This document shows positions 45,901 to 58,174 of a stretch of DNA of 64,000 nucleotides, piece by piece. The DNA comes from Zygnema cylindricum (lineage: Eukaryota > Streptophyta > Zygnematophyceae > Zygnematales > Zygnemataceae), in assembly GCA_037447655.1 (NCBI GenBank), contig JBBHKE010000652.1:49288-113287 (forward strand). Direction: 5' to 3'. Every line of letters starts with the position of its first letter. Positions within the stretch are counted from its first letter, which is position 1. The translations under genes and the position numbers were made by a program. The notes below the pieces were generated by a model. It was not told the origin of the DNA. It did not search any database and saw nothing but the letters and a program-made list of their open reading frames with translations.

Positions 45901-48900
45901 AAGCCAAAACATTTGAGGGGTCTTGTTCTGTCTGCCAATGGCGTTAATTTACTGAATGTATTGATTCGAATGTGTATAAAATTTTGCCATTGATGCTCGA
46001 ATTCATTTTCACACTTTATCTTGTATATTTTGCACGTTAGTGACTGTTGCCTATATCTTACCTTTGCAACAACACAATAGTTAGTAAAATATATGTTGTG
46101 TTTGCAGTTTATTTTAGAAAGAAGCATTACGTAATTTAACTGTATGTTGGCCCGAAATCGGCAGAGCGAAACGCAGTCTACCAAGGCTTTCCAAAAGAGA
46201 ATCTTCTTCTCCCGAGTGTAGGTTAACCTCATGTTTCAGGAGTGGGAGAAGTTGAGAGGACAAATTGGTTGATTCTCAGATCATTGTTTGCTGAACTGTG
46301 CCCCAATTATGTAAAGGTCAGTCTGAAGGTCAGTCTCCTTGACATACAGGAAGTGTGTTTGGTATGGACAGGAGCGCACAAATTGGACAAATGAGGATAC
46401 TCTTAATGACAGTTTAGGTCATGGGACGTTTGTGGCGGGAGTCATTGCGAGTCAGGATACTCAGTGCCTTGGCTTTGCTCCTGACGCTGAGATCTATGCC
46501 TTCCGCGTCTTCACAAATGCCCAGGTAACTCAGACAGCCTTTTGTCACAAAGTTTAAAGTTTGAAAGTATTAAGGTTGATTAAAAGGTCTAAACGGGTTG
46601 TATTTCAGAGGGCAATAAATTTTGAGAGTACGTCAGAAATCACGGAAAACAATTTCAAGAACACATCATGATCGTCACCAACTAGTAAAAACATTTTACC
46701 TCAGTGTTATTTTTATTATTGACTAGAACAGTGATTCTTTGCTTTGGAAAAATAAAATATAGCGATACTTGTAGGACTACAGCTTTATCTCTACAAGAAT
46801 TACAAACTGCTTTGAATAATCAAGAGATAATAGGTTTAGATTTCCGCGGACCTTTTTTTAAACCATTGAGGCAGCGTCTGACATTCATGTATAATCAAGT
46901 TTGAGCCTGGGTAACTTTTGATTGACAAGATGCCCAGGTAACTCGGACAGTATTCCGATTTCTTTCACTGTCCTTTTGAACGAGGCAGTGTCTGACATTC
47001 ATTTACAATCAAATCTGAGATTGAGTAGCTTCTGATTGACAAGCTGGAAGAAAAGTGCACGACTTGGTATGCTTGGTTCTAATGTGAAGGACAATGGGGA
47101 CATTTCAGGTGTCATATACATCGTGGTTTCTTGATGCATTCAACTATGCCATGGCAACAGAGATGCATGTACTCAATCTCAGTATTGGTGGACCGGACTA
47201 TTTGGACCGACCATTTGTTGAGAAGGTCCCAATCTATACCCTGTCTCCATGTGCAAAACGGAACACGACTTTGCAAATTTATTCTGTACCTTTTGCATCT
47301 AACCTGGTCACACACTAATTGATGACATTATTCCTGCGATGAGCTTACTCCTGTGAGGCCCTGCCTGTCACCTTAACCTGTATGGAGAGAATTCACAAGC
47401 TTAAGTGATAGGGTGGTTAAATTATCAAAGTTTCACCCTCCTTTTGAGTATAAATTGTACAACGTGTAGTGTCTTTTGAGTAGCCGTATGTACGGCTACT
47501 CATAAACCTCTATGATTCACCCTGGAGACAAGGGTAAATTGCTCTTGTGTATTGAAAAGTTCCTTTTTTTGTTGCATTCAAGGGCTGGTTTTACAAGCTG
47601 TAGGTTCCCATCTTGTGGAGAGTGGTGGCAGGGGAGCAGGTTTGGGAGCTGACGGCCAACAACATTATTATGGTGTCAGCAATCGGCAATGATGGCCCCT
47701 TGTACGGAACACTCAACAATCCAGCCGATCAGATGGATGTGATAGGCGTTGGAGGCATCGACTACAGCAATCACATCGCTTCATTTTCTTCACGCGGAAT
47801 GAGCACCTGGGAATTGCCTCATGGGTAAGAGTGGATTTTAAAAATTTGAGTTCACAAAATCGTGTTGAAAAATGAACGAAGGAGACTAAACTTCTTTCCT
47901 TTTAGCTACCTTAGGCCGATGAAGAGCTCCTTATTTTGGCATTATGTGCACTAAACCCTTATGTTTGGTATGGAACACACAAAAGGTGGTCCCTTGTGTT
48001 TGTCACCATTTTTGGCTCACACTTGTTTGGTGTGGACCACCGTGGTCTCTAAAACTAAAACAGGTGGACAGTAAGTGTCCACATAGACCCTCCCTTTGCA
48101 TGCATGAATTGGCATGGACCATACTATTTTGTGTCTTTTCAGTTGTGCAGCCCATAATTGGCGATATTGATACCCGGACCTAATGTGCTGATAACTATCA
48201 ATTTGTACTAGTATGTGGAAAAGTTACATGGCGTACGGGAAGATTACAAGGCACTGTTGTTTTTAGCAAAATGTTTTTAGCAAAAGCACAGGGAAAAGTT
48301 CGTAATATTTTTACAAATTGTTGCTTTGTTGGACAATGCTTGTCTATGGTTTCTCCATTTCGTAGTTTTTGTCTTAGGGTGAACTTCCATTAGAGGAAAA
48401 GTGGGGTTGTTTACTGGACGCCGTACGATTTCGTACAGATTATTTTTTTTTTGTCAGACGAAACATGACGAAACATGTCTACTGGATGGCTCCAATATTA
48501 TAGGCGTAAGTATCGTCCGTTGGATTTTTCACTTTTTTAGATTCGCGAAGTAATCACGCACATCGTCCAGTTTGAAGATACTCTCCTCGGCGAGGAGAGT
48601 TTCTTCAAACTGGTCGCGTACCATTGGTACACGTGAAAAGGAAAAAAAAAATCCACCACGAACAGGCGATGAGAGTCAAACACGTTGTACATGCCAGGTG
48701 CCTTCCGCCACGGTGTATGAATGTCGACCGAAATATCTTCGCACGCTCCTTCTGACATCCGCTGACCTTAAAAATTTGCGGCGCCTTTTTGACATTCCGT
48801 TTCAAAATTTTGATTTTCAATTTCAAAATTAAAATCTGGTCGCAAAATTTTCGTACGAATCATTAGCTACCTCCGCCCGTACAAATATTATGTACAGATT

Positions 48901-51900
48901 TTCAGCTTGAAGAATGTTTATAGATTTTAAGAATCTGAAATTAACCTACCTGGCGCCAATCATAATTGAGAAACGATGTCTACTGGCATGACATAATGGA
49001 ACAATAGAAATAGACGTATCCGCATGTTTACTGGGACCGCCTAATGGAGAACAGGCCTTAGGTTTTGAAATTCCGTTTTTCAAACCTATAGTCTCTTTAA
49101 TTTACCGAACTTTTTTCGTTTTTAGTGTTCTATTTTTTTGTCGTCATTCCTGAGTTTTGACATTGATAAAATTCACTTTACGTATTTGTCCAATCATATT
49201 GAACCCCAGAATAACTGATAAATGAATATCAAAAATTTGCTGGAGATATGAAACTCTATTGTTCTTCTTCCCATTCAGACTAACTACCTTGTCCGGTTAT
49301 AGCTTGCAATGAGGATCAACATATTGTTCTCTCTGTATCCTGGCACCTAGGTCTAAGTTAGTATACTAGGCTCTTGTCGCTTTCTGTAAATTAGTATTTG
49401 CATGTGTGCTGTCTGCAATCACTAATTACTATTAAGTATCTGGTTATATAGTCTATTTGGTTTTATGCGAAATTTCTGTGCATTTTCGTCAGTTATGTAG
49501 TCTTTTCTTTCTTTTAAGTAAACCCTCAAATTTCTCTAAAGATGTGTATCCACATATACACTGTAAATGTTTTATATCCGTACACACTTGTCGGATTCTG
49601 GATCTGATGGTTGCGATTGAAAGGTAAGATTCTCACCTTCCGATTGTCGGTCTCCGTCTAAAAATCGGACAAGTGTGTACGGAAAAAATATGTTTTATGA
49701 GGCGAAAAAATTATTAACGCTAATAGCGATGCACGGTTTATAGCACAATACAGTACACCGCAAATCACTATTTTGTGTTGATGCTATTTTTGCCACGTAA
49801 TACATCTTATTCTGTACACACATGTCGGATTGTAGATCTGACGGTGGAGATTGAACGGTAAGATTCTCACCTTCCGATTGGCGGTCTCCATGTGGAAATT
49901 GTACAAGTGTGTACGGATAATAACGATTCACGGTGTCCTGTACTTTAAACTATTTTAAGATTCAAATGCAACACAATGGAAAAGGACGATGGCACTCGAT
50001 TTCTAATCGTGACGTGACGACCATAAGCTGAAACTGTTCGTAGCAAACGAACAGATTCCCCTGCGTTTCCTTCGAATATCTCTCTCAATTTTTGTTACTC
50101 CCACATTTCCTTCCCTTCTCATCCCTGCCCTCTCGTCCCCATCATTGGCTGCACCCTTATATGCGCTCCTCTGCCGCCAATCCTCCTTATTCTCTTCTCC
50201 CGTTGCCTGTCCTGTTACTCCCGGGACATGACAAAGTGTCTCTCTCTCCCTCTCCCTCTCACTCTCCCTCTCCCTCTCCCTCTCCCTCCCCCTCCCCTTC
50301 CCCCTCCCCTTCCCCCTCCCCCTCCCCCCCTCCCTCCTGTTAAGGGTCATTTAGCGTCGCTTCACTTTTTGTCACTCTTGGTCGCGTCTGTACCTTTCAT
50401 TACATGTGTCGGTCCACTCTTGACTCTCTTTTGGTCTTGTCCGTTTTTGTAATTTCCCACGTCGGTCCAGTCTTGCCGCCCTACGTACAAGTCTTTTGGC
50501 CGACTTGTCATTACCTACGTCGGTCCAGTCTTGCCGCCCTACGTACAAGTCCTTTGGACGACGGTCTCTCTGTTTGTCCTACGTATGTTTAATTCTCCTT
50601 GTTATGATTCTCTTTTTTATTTTAATTGTGTCATCGTACTTTTTGTCGCTTGACTCTACGTCGTTACTTTAGGTCTTAATTACTTCTGTACATTGCCGCC
50701 CTAAAGTCAATCCTTTAGACTCTAGACTACATACGTTAGAATGTAGACTACATACAGTAGAATCTAGTCGTAACGTCAATTACGTAAAGTCTCGAACACA
50801 TTAATTAGAATCTAGACTAGGATCCTTTTTGTTACAGCGCATCAAAGAGCGCTTAGACCCCACAGTAATTAGCACTGTGTATTTTGTATATAAGTGACTT
50901 TTCTCACTTAATGAAATCATCCCAAATACAAATCAATTTCTCTCTCCAATGCATTGATCTTTCTCTTGTGTTCAATTTCATGGCTTCCGTCAATCCACCT
51001 CCAATAGGTTATGGGCCCGGCCATGCCACTTCTAATAGCATCCAGAAGTTTGATGGCCAAAACTTCTATGATTTTACTGTCAAGTATTTGGCTATATAGT
51101 CTTTTTTTCTTTTCAAGTGAATCCTGAAATTGCTCTCGATTTGCTTCAAGAATTTTACTGTCTGCCATTACGAATTACTAATATGTATTTGGATGTAAAG
51201 TCTTCTTTTCCGAGTTGAAATCCTCTGAATTGCTGTGGAATTGCTTCAGGTGTATAGTCTTTTCTTTCTTTTAAGTAGACCCTGAAATTGGTCTAGAGAT
51301 GTGTATTTGCATATACACAGTCTGCGATCACTGATTATTTTTAACTAATTGTCTGTATGATATTTGTTCTTTTCAAGTAGACCCTGAAATTGCTGTGGAT
51401 CTGCTTCTGTACTGTCTGCAATTAGTAGCCACCGTTAAGTATTTGGCTTTACATTCTTTTTCCCCTTCAAGTAGACCCGGTAATTGCTGTGGGTCTGCTT
51501 CAGGAATCGTACTGTCTGCGATATTAATTACTGTTAACTTTTTGGCTTTACAATCTTTTTTCTTTTCAAGTAGATTCTGAAATTGCCGTGGAATTGAACT
51601 GTCTGAGATTACGAATTACTTTTTAATATTTGGCTTTACGGCCGTTGTTATTCTTCAAGTAGACGCTGAAATTGCTGTGGATCTGCTTCAGGTATGGGCG
51701 CATGAAGCCGGATTTGGTGGCGTACGGTCGGGAAGTCGTGGGCTCCAAAATTGGAGGCGGCTGTAAGAGCCTTTCGGGGACCTCTGTCGCATCCCCTGTT
51801 GTTGCAGGGGCAGTATGTCTTCTTGCTAGTGTTGTTCCGAAGGAAAAAAGGTGGGAAATTCTTAATCCAGCCAGTATGAAACAGGCGCTGGTGGAAGGAG

Positions 51901-54900
51901 CTTTACGATTGGATGGACCACATATGTACGAACAAGGAGCTGGGAAGCTTAACCTGTGAGTAATAATTCTCGACCTTTTGTTACAACTTCTCCTTTTCAC
52001 AGCTTTCTACAAGCCGACTACACCCCCCGTGGCTATTAGAGTTAGTAAAATATTGGCGTTGACACAGTTAGAATTAACTACACTGAATTTTATTTTGCCA
52101 CGTGGCCTGTTATGAGCCACTTAACCCAAAAAATGCTCACTCAGATTAAGAGTGGTTAACTCTAATACTGATGGGCAGTTTTTGGAGTTATGTTTGAGAA
52201 TTTTTTTTGTACGGTCTGGGAGAATTGGGGACAGGTTAGGAGCTTATAAAGTTTTGGCTAGTTACAGACCCCGTGCAAGTATTCTTCCATCTGCCTTGGA
52301 TTTGACACAGTGTCCATATGCTTGGCCTTTTTGTCGACAACCAATATATTCTGAGGCCATGCCTCTCATATTCAATGCCACTATCCTCAATGGGATGGGA
52401 GTAGTAGGATGGTTAGAAGGACCTCCTGTCTGGGAACCCACACTACCAGGAGGGAATCTATTGGACGTCCAATTTTCATACCCAGATGTTATTTGGCCGT
52501 GGACTGGTCACCTTGGTTTATATGTTCGAGTGAAACCAGAGGGACGTGATTATTCAGGGACAGTTGAGGGAGAAATTTCATTAACAGTCGTGTCTTCTCC
52601 TGGACGTGGCGAAATAGTCGATCGAAAATGGACCTGTAAGCTCCCTTTGAAAGTGTCAGTCATTCCAACTCCTCCACGAGCTCAACGGATTCTTTGGGAT
52701 CAGTTTCACAGTGTGAGGTATCCTCCTGGATATATCCCACGAGATTCTTTAGATGTAAGGAGTGACATTTTAGACTGGCACGGAGATCATCCCCACACTA
52801 ATTATCATGGACTCTATGATTCCCTTCGTGACGCGGGCTACTTTTTGGAAGTACTGGGATCGCCTTTCACATGCTTTGATGCGAGCCAGTATGGCACATT
52901 ATTACTGGTGGATTTGGAGGATCATTTCTTTGATGAGGAGGTTTGAATTGAATCCCAACTTTGATTTTCAACTTTTTCCAGTCCGTCGTTTTGTTCCGGA
53001 TTTCAATGTTTTAGCGCAAGAATTGTCTTTATGTTCTGGTATCTTTGGCATATCGACTCGGGGTCAACTTTTCAATTCCCAAAAACACTTTTTGATGTTT
53101 GTTTTATATGTTTGACAATATTGCAGGTGGAAAAACTGCGTCGAGATGTGCAGGAGCTTGGACTCGGCTTAATCGTATTTGCTGATTGGTATCATGTGGA
53201 GACGATGATAAAAATGAAATTTTTCGATGACAACACAAGGAGTTGGTGGACTCCTGCAACAGGTGGAGCTAATATTCCTGGTCTTAACAAATTACTGGCT
53301 CCTTATGGAATTGCATTCGGAGATGCTGTCTTATCCGGAGTTTTCTCCCTTGGAGGAGAGAGAGCTCAATACTCCTCGGGGACAGACCTTCGTAGACTGC
53401 CCAAAGGTAGTTTTGTACATCGTTTTTTATTTCATGATGCACTTGGAGCCCCTGGTGGAATCATCTCTTCCCGGAGCTCGACAGTACGGGCACAGGTGAC
53501 TTGACAACTTTATTCTTTTTTAAACAAATTTTGGCAACTGCATTATATGTTTCTCGTCCGGAATTTCTTTATTGGGTGTGTTTCGAATAAAGAGAGAAAA
53601 GTTAATAAGTGTTCTGAATAGGGAAATTTGAAGCAAGAACGTATCAAATGTTCTCATTTCCTCAGTTCTAAGCTCCTCGGTTTAATTTCCTAAACCTTTC
53701 GGACTTATAAACCTAGAATTCTTTCAATTCATGTTTTCCAACCATTGTTCTTCTGGAAGGGCAGAGGAAGCTTTTTTTCGCATGCTTATGGTTTGGGGTT
53801 TTTGCAGACCGAGTCGTCTATAATCGGGCTTACAAAGTCTGGGAAGGGTCATATCGCAGCTTTCGGTGATTCGAATTGCCTAGACTCATCTCATATGGTC
53901 ACAGCTTGTTATTGGCTGCTGAAAAAGTTTCTTGCCTTCACCAGTTTGGGTGAAAAGGACCCGACTCTGTTTGCAACTGTAAATGAACTCTTAGAGCCTC
54001 TAGGTAGTGTTAACGACTCTCTCCCACAACTTAGGTCAGATGTAAATATGACCGAATATTCAGCTGTTTTAGGCCAAGATCTGGTCTGTGGAGATGATGC
54101 AAAGTTCGAGTTGGTGGGAACTTCGGGAATTTCGGGAGGAATTCAAGTTCAAGAAGACAGAAGTAAAATGTCTCTGGAATCTCATATACAAGGCGATCGT
54201 GAGAATTTGAACAAAAATAAGAGTGAGTCTGAGGAAGTTAGTGGAGAACTGAGGAGAGGAGATCTGACTGTTGAAGCTATGGAGTTGTATAAGATAGTAG
54301 ATGTTAAATTGGGAAAGGAACAAATGGGGAGACCTTTATCTCCTTCAGATGTAGAAGATTCAAAGTCTTTTTCACAACCTCAAATCGATGAGAATGTGGT
54401 TTTGGAACCGAAGCGGAAAGGAGGGAAGACAAGTACTGAGGGAAACAGGGAACCTGAGCGAAGTCAAGGATCGACCAATGCAGAAGCGTTATTAGGGAAA
54501 AATCAAAGACCTCACTTCATCGATGAGGTATGCTTATATGTTTTATGGCCCAGCTTTAAAATCACAATTTCTGATTTGTATCGTGTTGAAGCGCATTGAC
54601 TGAGAAGGGGATTGAATTTTGGTTTGGTGGATCTGGACAGCTGGAGAGTATGGCAACCTACCAAGGATTCATTCCCCTTGTATTTTGCATACTTGGTGAG
54701 CAATCCCTCTCCCATCCCCTCTTAACTGGAATTAATGTAGCTATGAAGTTTGCCTACCCTGTCGACTGTTTACCACTGTTTCCCATCCTTTTCTTTTAAC
54801 ACTGTTTTCGTCCCTTTTTTATTGCTTACACGACTCTCATCCCTTTTTTTTTTAGCTGTTCTCGTCCCTTTTTGAGTAACAGTGTTTCTTGTACTTTCTA

Positions 54901-55290
54901 CTCCCGTCCTTTTTTTCAACATTGTTCTTCCTTCTTTCTTAACACTGTTCAAGTCCTTTTTTTCCAAACCATTCTCTTCCTTCCTTTCTTAACACGGTTC
55001 TCTTCCTTCCTTTCTATACTTTGCACTTTTTTTTTAAAACTGTTCCCATCCTTTCGGTTCAACCATCTCGTCCTCTATTTATTTAACACAGTCCTCGTCC
55101 TTTTCTTTTAACACCGTTCTTGTCCTTTTCTGTTAACACTCGTCCTTTCTTTTTAACACTGTTTTTGTCCTTTTTTCTTTTGTATTTTCCAGGATTTTTG
55201 TTGCTATTGAGCTTGTGGAAAGTAAGACAAGGGAGAAAGCGTCGGAGAATTGGACGGAAATCAGTCTCAGGCCGAGGCGTGCTTCCATAA
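42961..55290 (+). CDS. S1P: Site-1 protease (membrane-bound subtilase S8), eleven exons
   Basis: Exons: 42961-43920, 44302-44436, 46372-46524, 47109-47225, 47640-47824, 51692-51955, 52235-52940, 53127-53495, 53808-54527, 54641-54695, 55193-55290. Phases close to give 1253 aa. Order: signal peptide (1-23, [10 protein letters not shown] core); a Lys-rich stretch; a propeptide ([25 protein letters not shown]); the catalytic domain with D351 (AVFDTGV), H382 (GHGTFVAG), N472 (AIGNDGP) and S548 (SGTSVASP); the conserved S1P ectodomain ([45 protein letters not shown]); one transmembrane helix (1213-1230); and a basic tail ([12 protein letters not shown]). S1P works in the Golgi, cutting membrane-held stress transcription factors and some secreted precursors. 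It is longer than the Arabidopsis protein, partly from charged exon 1 and exon 9 segments. Acceptor 44302 has a rival at 44317. Confidence 0.96.
43953..44170. mobile_element. TA-type MITE in S1P intron 1
   Basis: The ends are ACCTTACAATCGCTATTAAAG and TAATAATGATGGGCAGTG, followed by TA. The middle (TTTTGCCACATGGCTTATTG) matches the element at 52021, so both introns carry the same family. Confidence 0.65.
44469..44595. mobile_element. Hairpin MITE in S1P intron 2
   Basis: The left arm GTGAGAAAACAATTGGAAAC...TATATGTG is mirrored by CACATATAGAGTTTCGGATTGTTTTCGCAC. It is about 127 bp long with no coding capacity, and related to 41232-41371. Confidence 0.72.
48377..49057. mobile_element. PIF/Harbinger-like MITE, copy 3, in S1P intron 5
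   Basis: It starts GGGTGAACTTCCATTAGAGG and ends CCTAATGGAGAACAGGCC, with TTA on both sides (48374-48376 and 49058-49060). The GAAAAGTGGGGTTGTTTACTGG subterminal word is intact. A hairpin with ACTCTCCTCGGCGAGGAGAG is at 48579-48600. Confidence 0.76.
49559..49935. mobile_element. Two adjacent TA-type MITEs in S1P intron 5
   Basis: One ends with TTAACGCTAATAGCGATGCACGG near 49735. The second runs from CACCGCAAATCACTATTTTG (49756) to ACGATTCACGGTGT (49935). Both contain the same core, TACACACnTGTCGGAT...GGTAAGATTCTCACCTTCC...ACAAGTGTGTACGGA. Confidence 0.65.
50220..50337. repeat. CTCCC low-complexity tract in S1P intron 5
   Basis: CTCTCCCTCTCCCTCTCC repeats grade into CCCCTCCCC. It adjoins the start of a copia LTR-like segment. 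Confidence 0.8.
50338..51080 (+). mobile_element. Copia retrotransposon fragment: LTR-like part and gag start, in S1P intron 5
   Basis: TGTTAAGGGTCATTTAGCG begins an LTR-like stretch of about 600 bp that contains a tandem repeat of about 65 bp (CGTCGGTCCAGTCTTGCCGC, at about 50459 and 50519). It is followed by an ATG at 50980 and about 35 residues typical of a copia gag start: [12 protein letters not shown], then [17 protein letters not shown]. Coding stops after VKYLAI where the tandem repeats of the intron begin. The family differs from the gag relics in the array. Confidence 0.65.
51076..51691 (+). repeat. Tandem repeats built from the S1P intron 5 acceptor region
   Basis: A unit of about 105-150 bp recurs about six times: TATTTGGCTTTACA-TTTTCTTTTCAAGTAGA-CCTGAAATTGCTGTGG-ATCTGCTTCAG. 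The last unit is the true 3' splice site before 51692. Earlier near-copies of the acceptor lie at about 51250, 51395, 51505 and 51590. A weaker relative is at about 49440-49560. Confidence 0.75.
52021..52179. mobile_element. TA-type MITE in S1P intron 6
   Basis: It begins CACCCCCCGTGGCTATTAGAG after TA and ends CTCTAATACTGATGGGCAG. The core TTTTGCCACGTGGCCTGTTATGAGCC matches the intron 1 element. Confidence 0.65.
54770..55185 (+). repeat. TTTTAACACTGTTCTCGTCC minisatellite in S1P intron 10
   Basis: About sixteen imperfect copies of a 24-30 bp unit (TTTTTTAACACTGTTCTCGTCC type) fill the intron up to its acceptor. The T-rich units supply a long polypyrimidine tract before the last exon. Confidence 0.78.
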
Positions 55291-55494
55291 GGTCTCTATG
55301 GTAAACTTTTTGTTAAGTAATATATGTCAAAAGATTTTGTCAGAAAGTTTTGTCAAAAAAAAAATGTCAAAATGTTTTGTCAAAAGATTTTGCCAGAAAA
55401 AAAAAATCGAGAGATATTGTTCAAAGATTCAACCAATACTTAGGGATAAAACTAATCAGATTATAACAGATTAATTAGCTACTTTGGCAAAGAG

Positions 55495-56000
55495 CCTAGA
55501 GAGAGAGAGAGAGAGATTGAGAGAGAGGGAGAGAGAGAGAGAGAGGCGAGAGAGGCGAGAGAGAGAGAGAGAGGGGGGTGTGAGAGAGACAAAGAGGTAG
55601 AGGGAGAGGCGTTCTATTTGAGTTTCCCTTTATGAGTGTTTTCCGTTTGTCCGTATTGCAGCGCACTTCTGGTCTCCGTACGCTGCCAGCTGGCAGTCCG
55701 AAGGAGGTCCTGCAGAACAGGTGGCGCAACCCGAGTCTGAGCATAGTGGGGGTAGAGGCGGGGGCGGGGAGGTGGTCGCTCATACCCAAGACGTGTGTGG
55801 GGAAGGTGAGGAGGCGAGGGACGGTGTGGAGAAGGTTTTTTTTTTGTCGTTTTTTTTGGCTTTTTTTTTGGCTTTTTTTTTTTGGTTAGGCGGGTTTTTC
55901 TTTTGGTTTTTTTGGGTTTTTTTTTCGGTTTTTTTTTTGTTTTTTTTGGTTTTTTTTTTTTAAGAGAGAGAGAGAGAGAGAAGATGAGAGAGGGAGAGAC
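55495..56000. repeat. GA-rich and T-rich low complexity downstream of S1P
   Basis: An AGAG run (55497-55605), a GC-richer patch (55650-55830), then GGTTTTTTTT runs and another GA tract (55964-56010). Lys/Pro-rich frames on the minus strand are composition effects. Confidence 0.7.
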
Positions 56001-56747
56001 AGAGGAAGAGGGCTCCTTTTTACTATGACCCCTCTTCACGCCGTCCAAAAAATAATTGGCGAATAAAATGTGGTCGATTTTGTTTCTTACGAAAGAATCG
56101 TGGTCTGTGGAGTGTCACGGCACCAAGTATTGGAAAATTTGACGGTGGTCCTTATTTTTTTTCCCTCGTAACCCAATAACGACTAGCTTTGGTCGATTTT
56201 GCGAAACAAAGGTAGCATAGTAGCGAGCTTGGTCTCCTCCATTCATTTTGTTTATAGACTTTTTTAATTTAATCTACCTTTTTTTGTTGTTTTATCTTTT
56301 TTTTTTAATTTTTAGCTTTATAACAGTGACATTTTGACTTTTCTTGGACAATGGAAAGTTCACGAAGATAGTGTCTGAACCGCCTTTCTATTTGGAAAAA
56401 GTTCCCGGAAAATTTTATATGTCTATGGTGAGAGGTTGGGTTTGTCTTAAAATTTATTATTCAAGTCTGAAAATTGACTTATCCAGACATTTTATATGTG
56501 GAACAATGACATCCAATTACCTTTATGAGGCCGAGCCGTAATCACGAGATCATTTACATGTATGCATACTCACATGGCGAAGGAATATTTTTAACGTTAA
56601 TAACATTGTTTGGGTGCCTTTCTTTTTTGCCCTCTAACCACAACATAGCGTTAACGCTAATTTTTATTGACGGTTCGAAAAAAGCTACATCACTTGGAAC
56701 CGGAATAGAAATTGTATCATTGTATAAACTCATAGCTAATATTATAT
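56001..56747. other. Spacer without recognisable gene
   Basis: AT-rich DNA with one open frame of about 65 residues (56344-56541) that resembles nothing I know. A TA-element-like CGTTAACGCTAAT word lies at about 56650. Confidence 0.4.
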
Positions 56748-57232
56748 TCACTCTAGTAACTATTCACGGTGTAGTTTCATGATAAGGACAGGACATAGAA
56801 TAAAAGTGCAGAAATGTACTCCACTCTTAGTGTTGGTGACACTAATTCGGTCGCGGCTTTTTTTGGCCAAAAATCACAAAATAGATATAACAACATTATT
56901 CAAGGACATGGACTACAATCTGCAACGTCTCCTCGCAAGGAACCAGTCTTATTAATTGTAAATTAGCATTAACTTCAATAAATTTTTAAAGTAATAACGA
57001 TGAGCGGTGTAGTTTTGTATATCCATGTGCACAAAAGGAGGAAAAAAGATGTCGTGCAAAAAAATCATGTGTAATACAAATTTTATTTAGGATAAATGCT
57101 ATTAATGGTTAGATAAAGCACATAATAAATTTCAAAAATGAATGGCCTACTTGATTGGGAGATTTTTGTAAAAGCTTTAGACCAAATCAAGGGAGAAAAT
57201 GTGAGAGCAGATAAAAAGTAAATCAGAGGAGT
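56748..57232. repeat. Direct repeat, left copy, containing a TA MITE
   Basis: CTCTAGTAACTATTCACGGTG to GTAAATCAGAGG, about 480 bp, recurs at 58175-58632. A MITE at 56819-57009 (ending CGATGAGCGGTG, TA outside) lies within both copies, so the duplication came after that insertion. The pair may be the ends of a small retroelement or a segment duplication. Confidence 0.75.
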
Positions 57233-57879
57233 ACAAGTAGTCATAATTCACTCACAGAAGCTAACCAAGAATCTTACCAAACAACTGTTTTCTACAGCTC
57301 TCCATATCTGATACAATAGTCAAACCTGCTTCAAATTATACCACAGTAAAGAATATCACAAAGACTGACAACTCCCAAAGTTTCATTCCAATTGACCCAA
57401 CATACACCAAGATATGCAACTCAGAAGTTTCCCAAAAACAGTCTGCAGATTACACAATCTGGAAGTCTGGATACACAAAATGTTCTAAATCCTAAGTCTT
57501 ATACTTGCAGTGAGTTTCTACTCCTAGTTGTTGTATTACTTAGTGATGTATCTCTGATACAAGTATTTCTAAGAGATACGTCCAAGAACCAAACTACCAC
57601 TAAGATCTAAGTTCTCCTAATCACGCTAAAGCTGATTCTACCACTGTTCACTCAATATTAATAAGTGATTGTACAATTACTTGCCGCCGGCTTAGTTACT
57701 ATTGCACTGATACGTCCATCCAGATGTTACGAAACCACCCGCCAGCAAATAACTTGTAATCTTTTTATGAATCTCGTCCATTGACTTGATTCATATCAAC
57801 CGTAGCTGCGATGTCCCGTTCCAGAATATCTTCAACGTCACCGCAGCTTCGCCGCAGCTGCGTCGTCCCGTACCGAATC
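57233..57879. other. Spacer between the direct repeats
   Basis: AT-rich DNA, no gene seen. If the flanking repeats are LTRs this would be the interior of a short non-coding retroelement; I find no primer-binding site to support that. Confidence 0.35.
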
Positions 57880-58030
57880 ATATCAAAAAGTAACCGCAGC
57901 TGCCTTGTCCCGTCGCAGCTGCTTTGTCTCGTCTGCGTCGCAGCTGCTTTGTCCCATCGCAGCTGCTTTGTCCCATCTGCGTTGCAGCTGCTTTGTCCCA
58001 TCTGCGTCGCAGTTGCTTTGTCCCATCCAA
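57880..58030. repeat. CGCAGCTGCTTTGTCCCATC minisatellite
   Basis: About seven copies of a 15-22 bp unit, CAGCTGCTTTGTCCCATC with optional TGCGTCG. Open frames here on both strands are repeats of short peptides (such as DGTKQLRR on the minus strand) and are not credible genes. Confidence 0.8.
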
Positions 58031-58174
58031 TGTGTGACGCACGTATGTGGATGTCGGTGCCATTCCGAAAATACCTCTTCTGTTCTTAAGTGACGACGCG
58101 TGTCCTTTACGTTGTCTTTTTGCTGTCACACTAATTTACTGAGACTTAAAGCTTTTTAATTTCAACATCTTCAC

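Noticed and set aside
55614-56048. Lys/Pro-rich frame of 144 residues on the minus strand
   Set aside because: Most of it translates poly-T runs and a GA tract; no conserved part.
57880-58030. Possible CRISPR-like regular repeat
   Set aside because: Units are contiguous without unique spacers, and the context is a eukaryotic genome.
57811-58129. Repeat peptides on both strands
   Set aside because: Translation of the CAGCTGCTTTGTCCCATC minisatellite.
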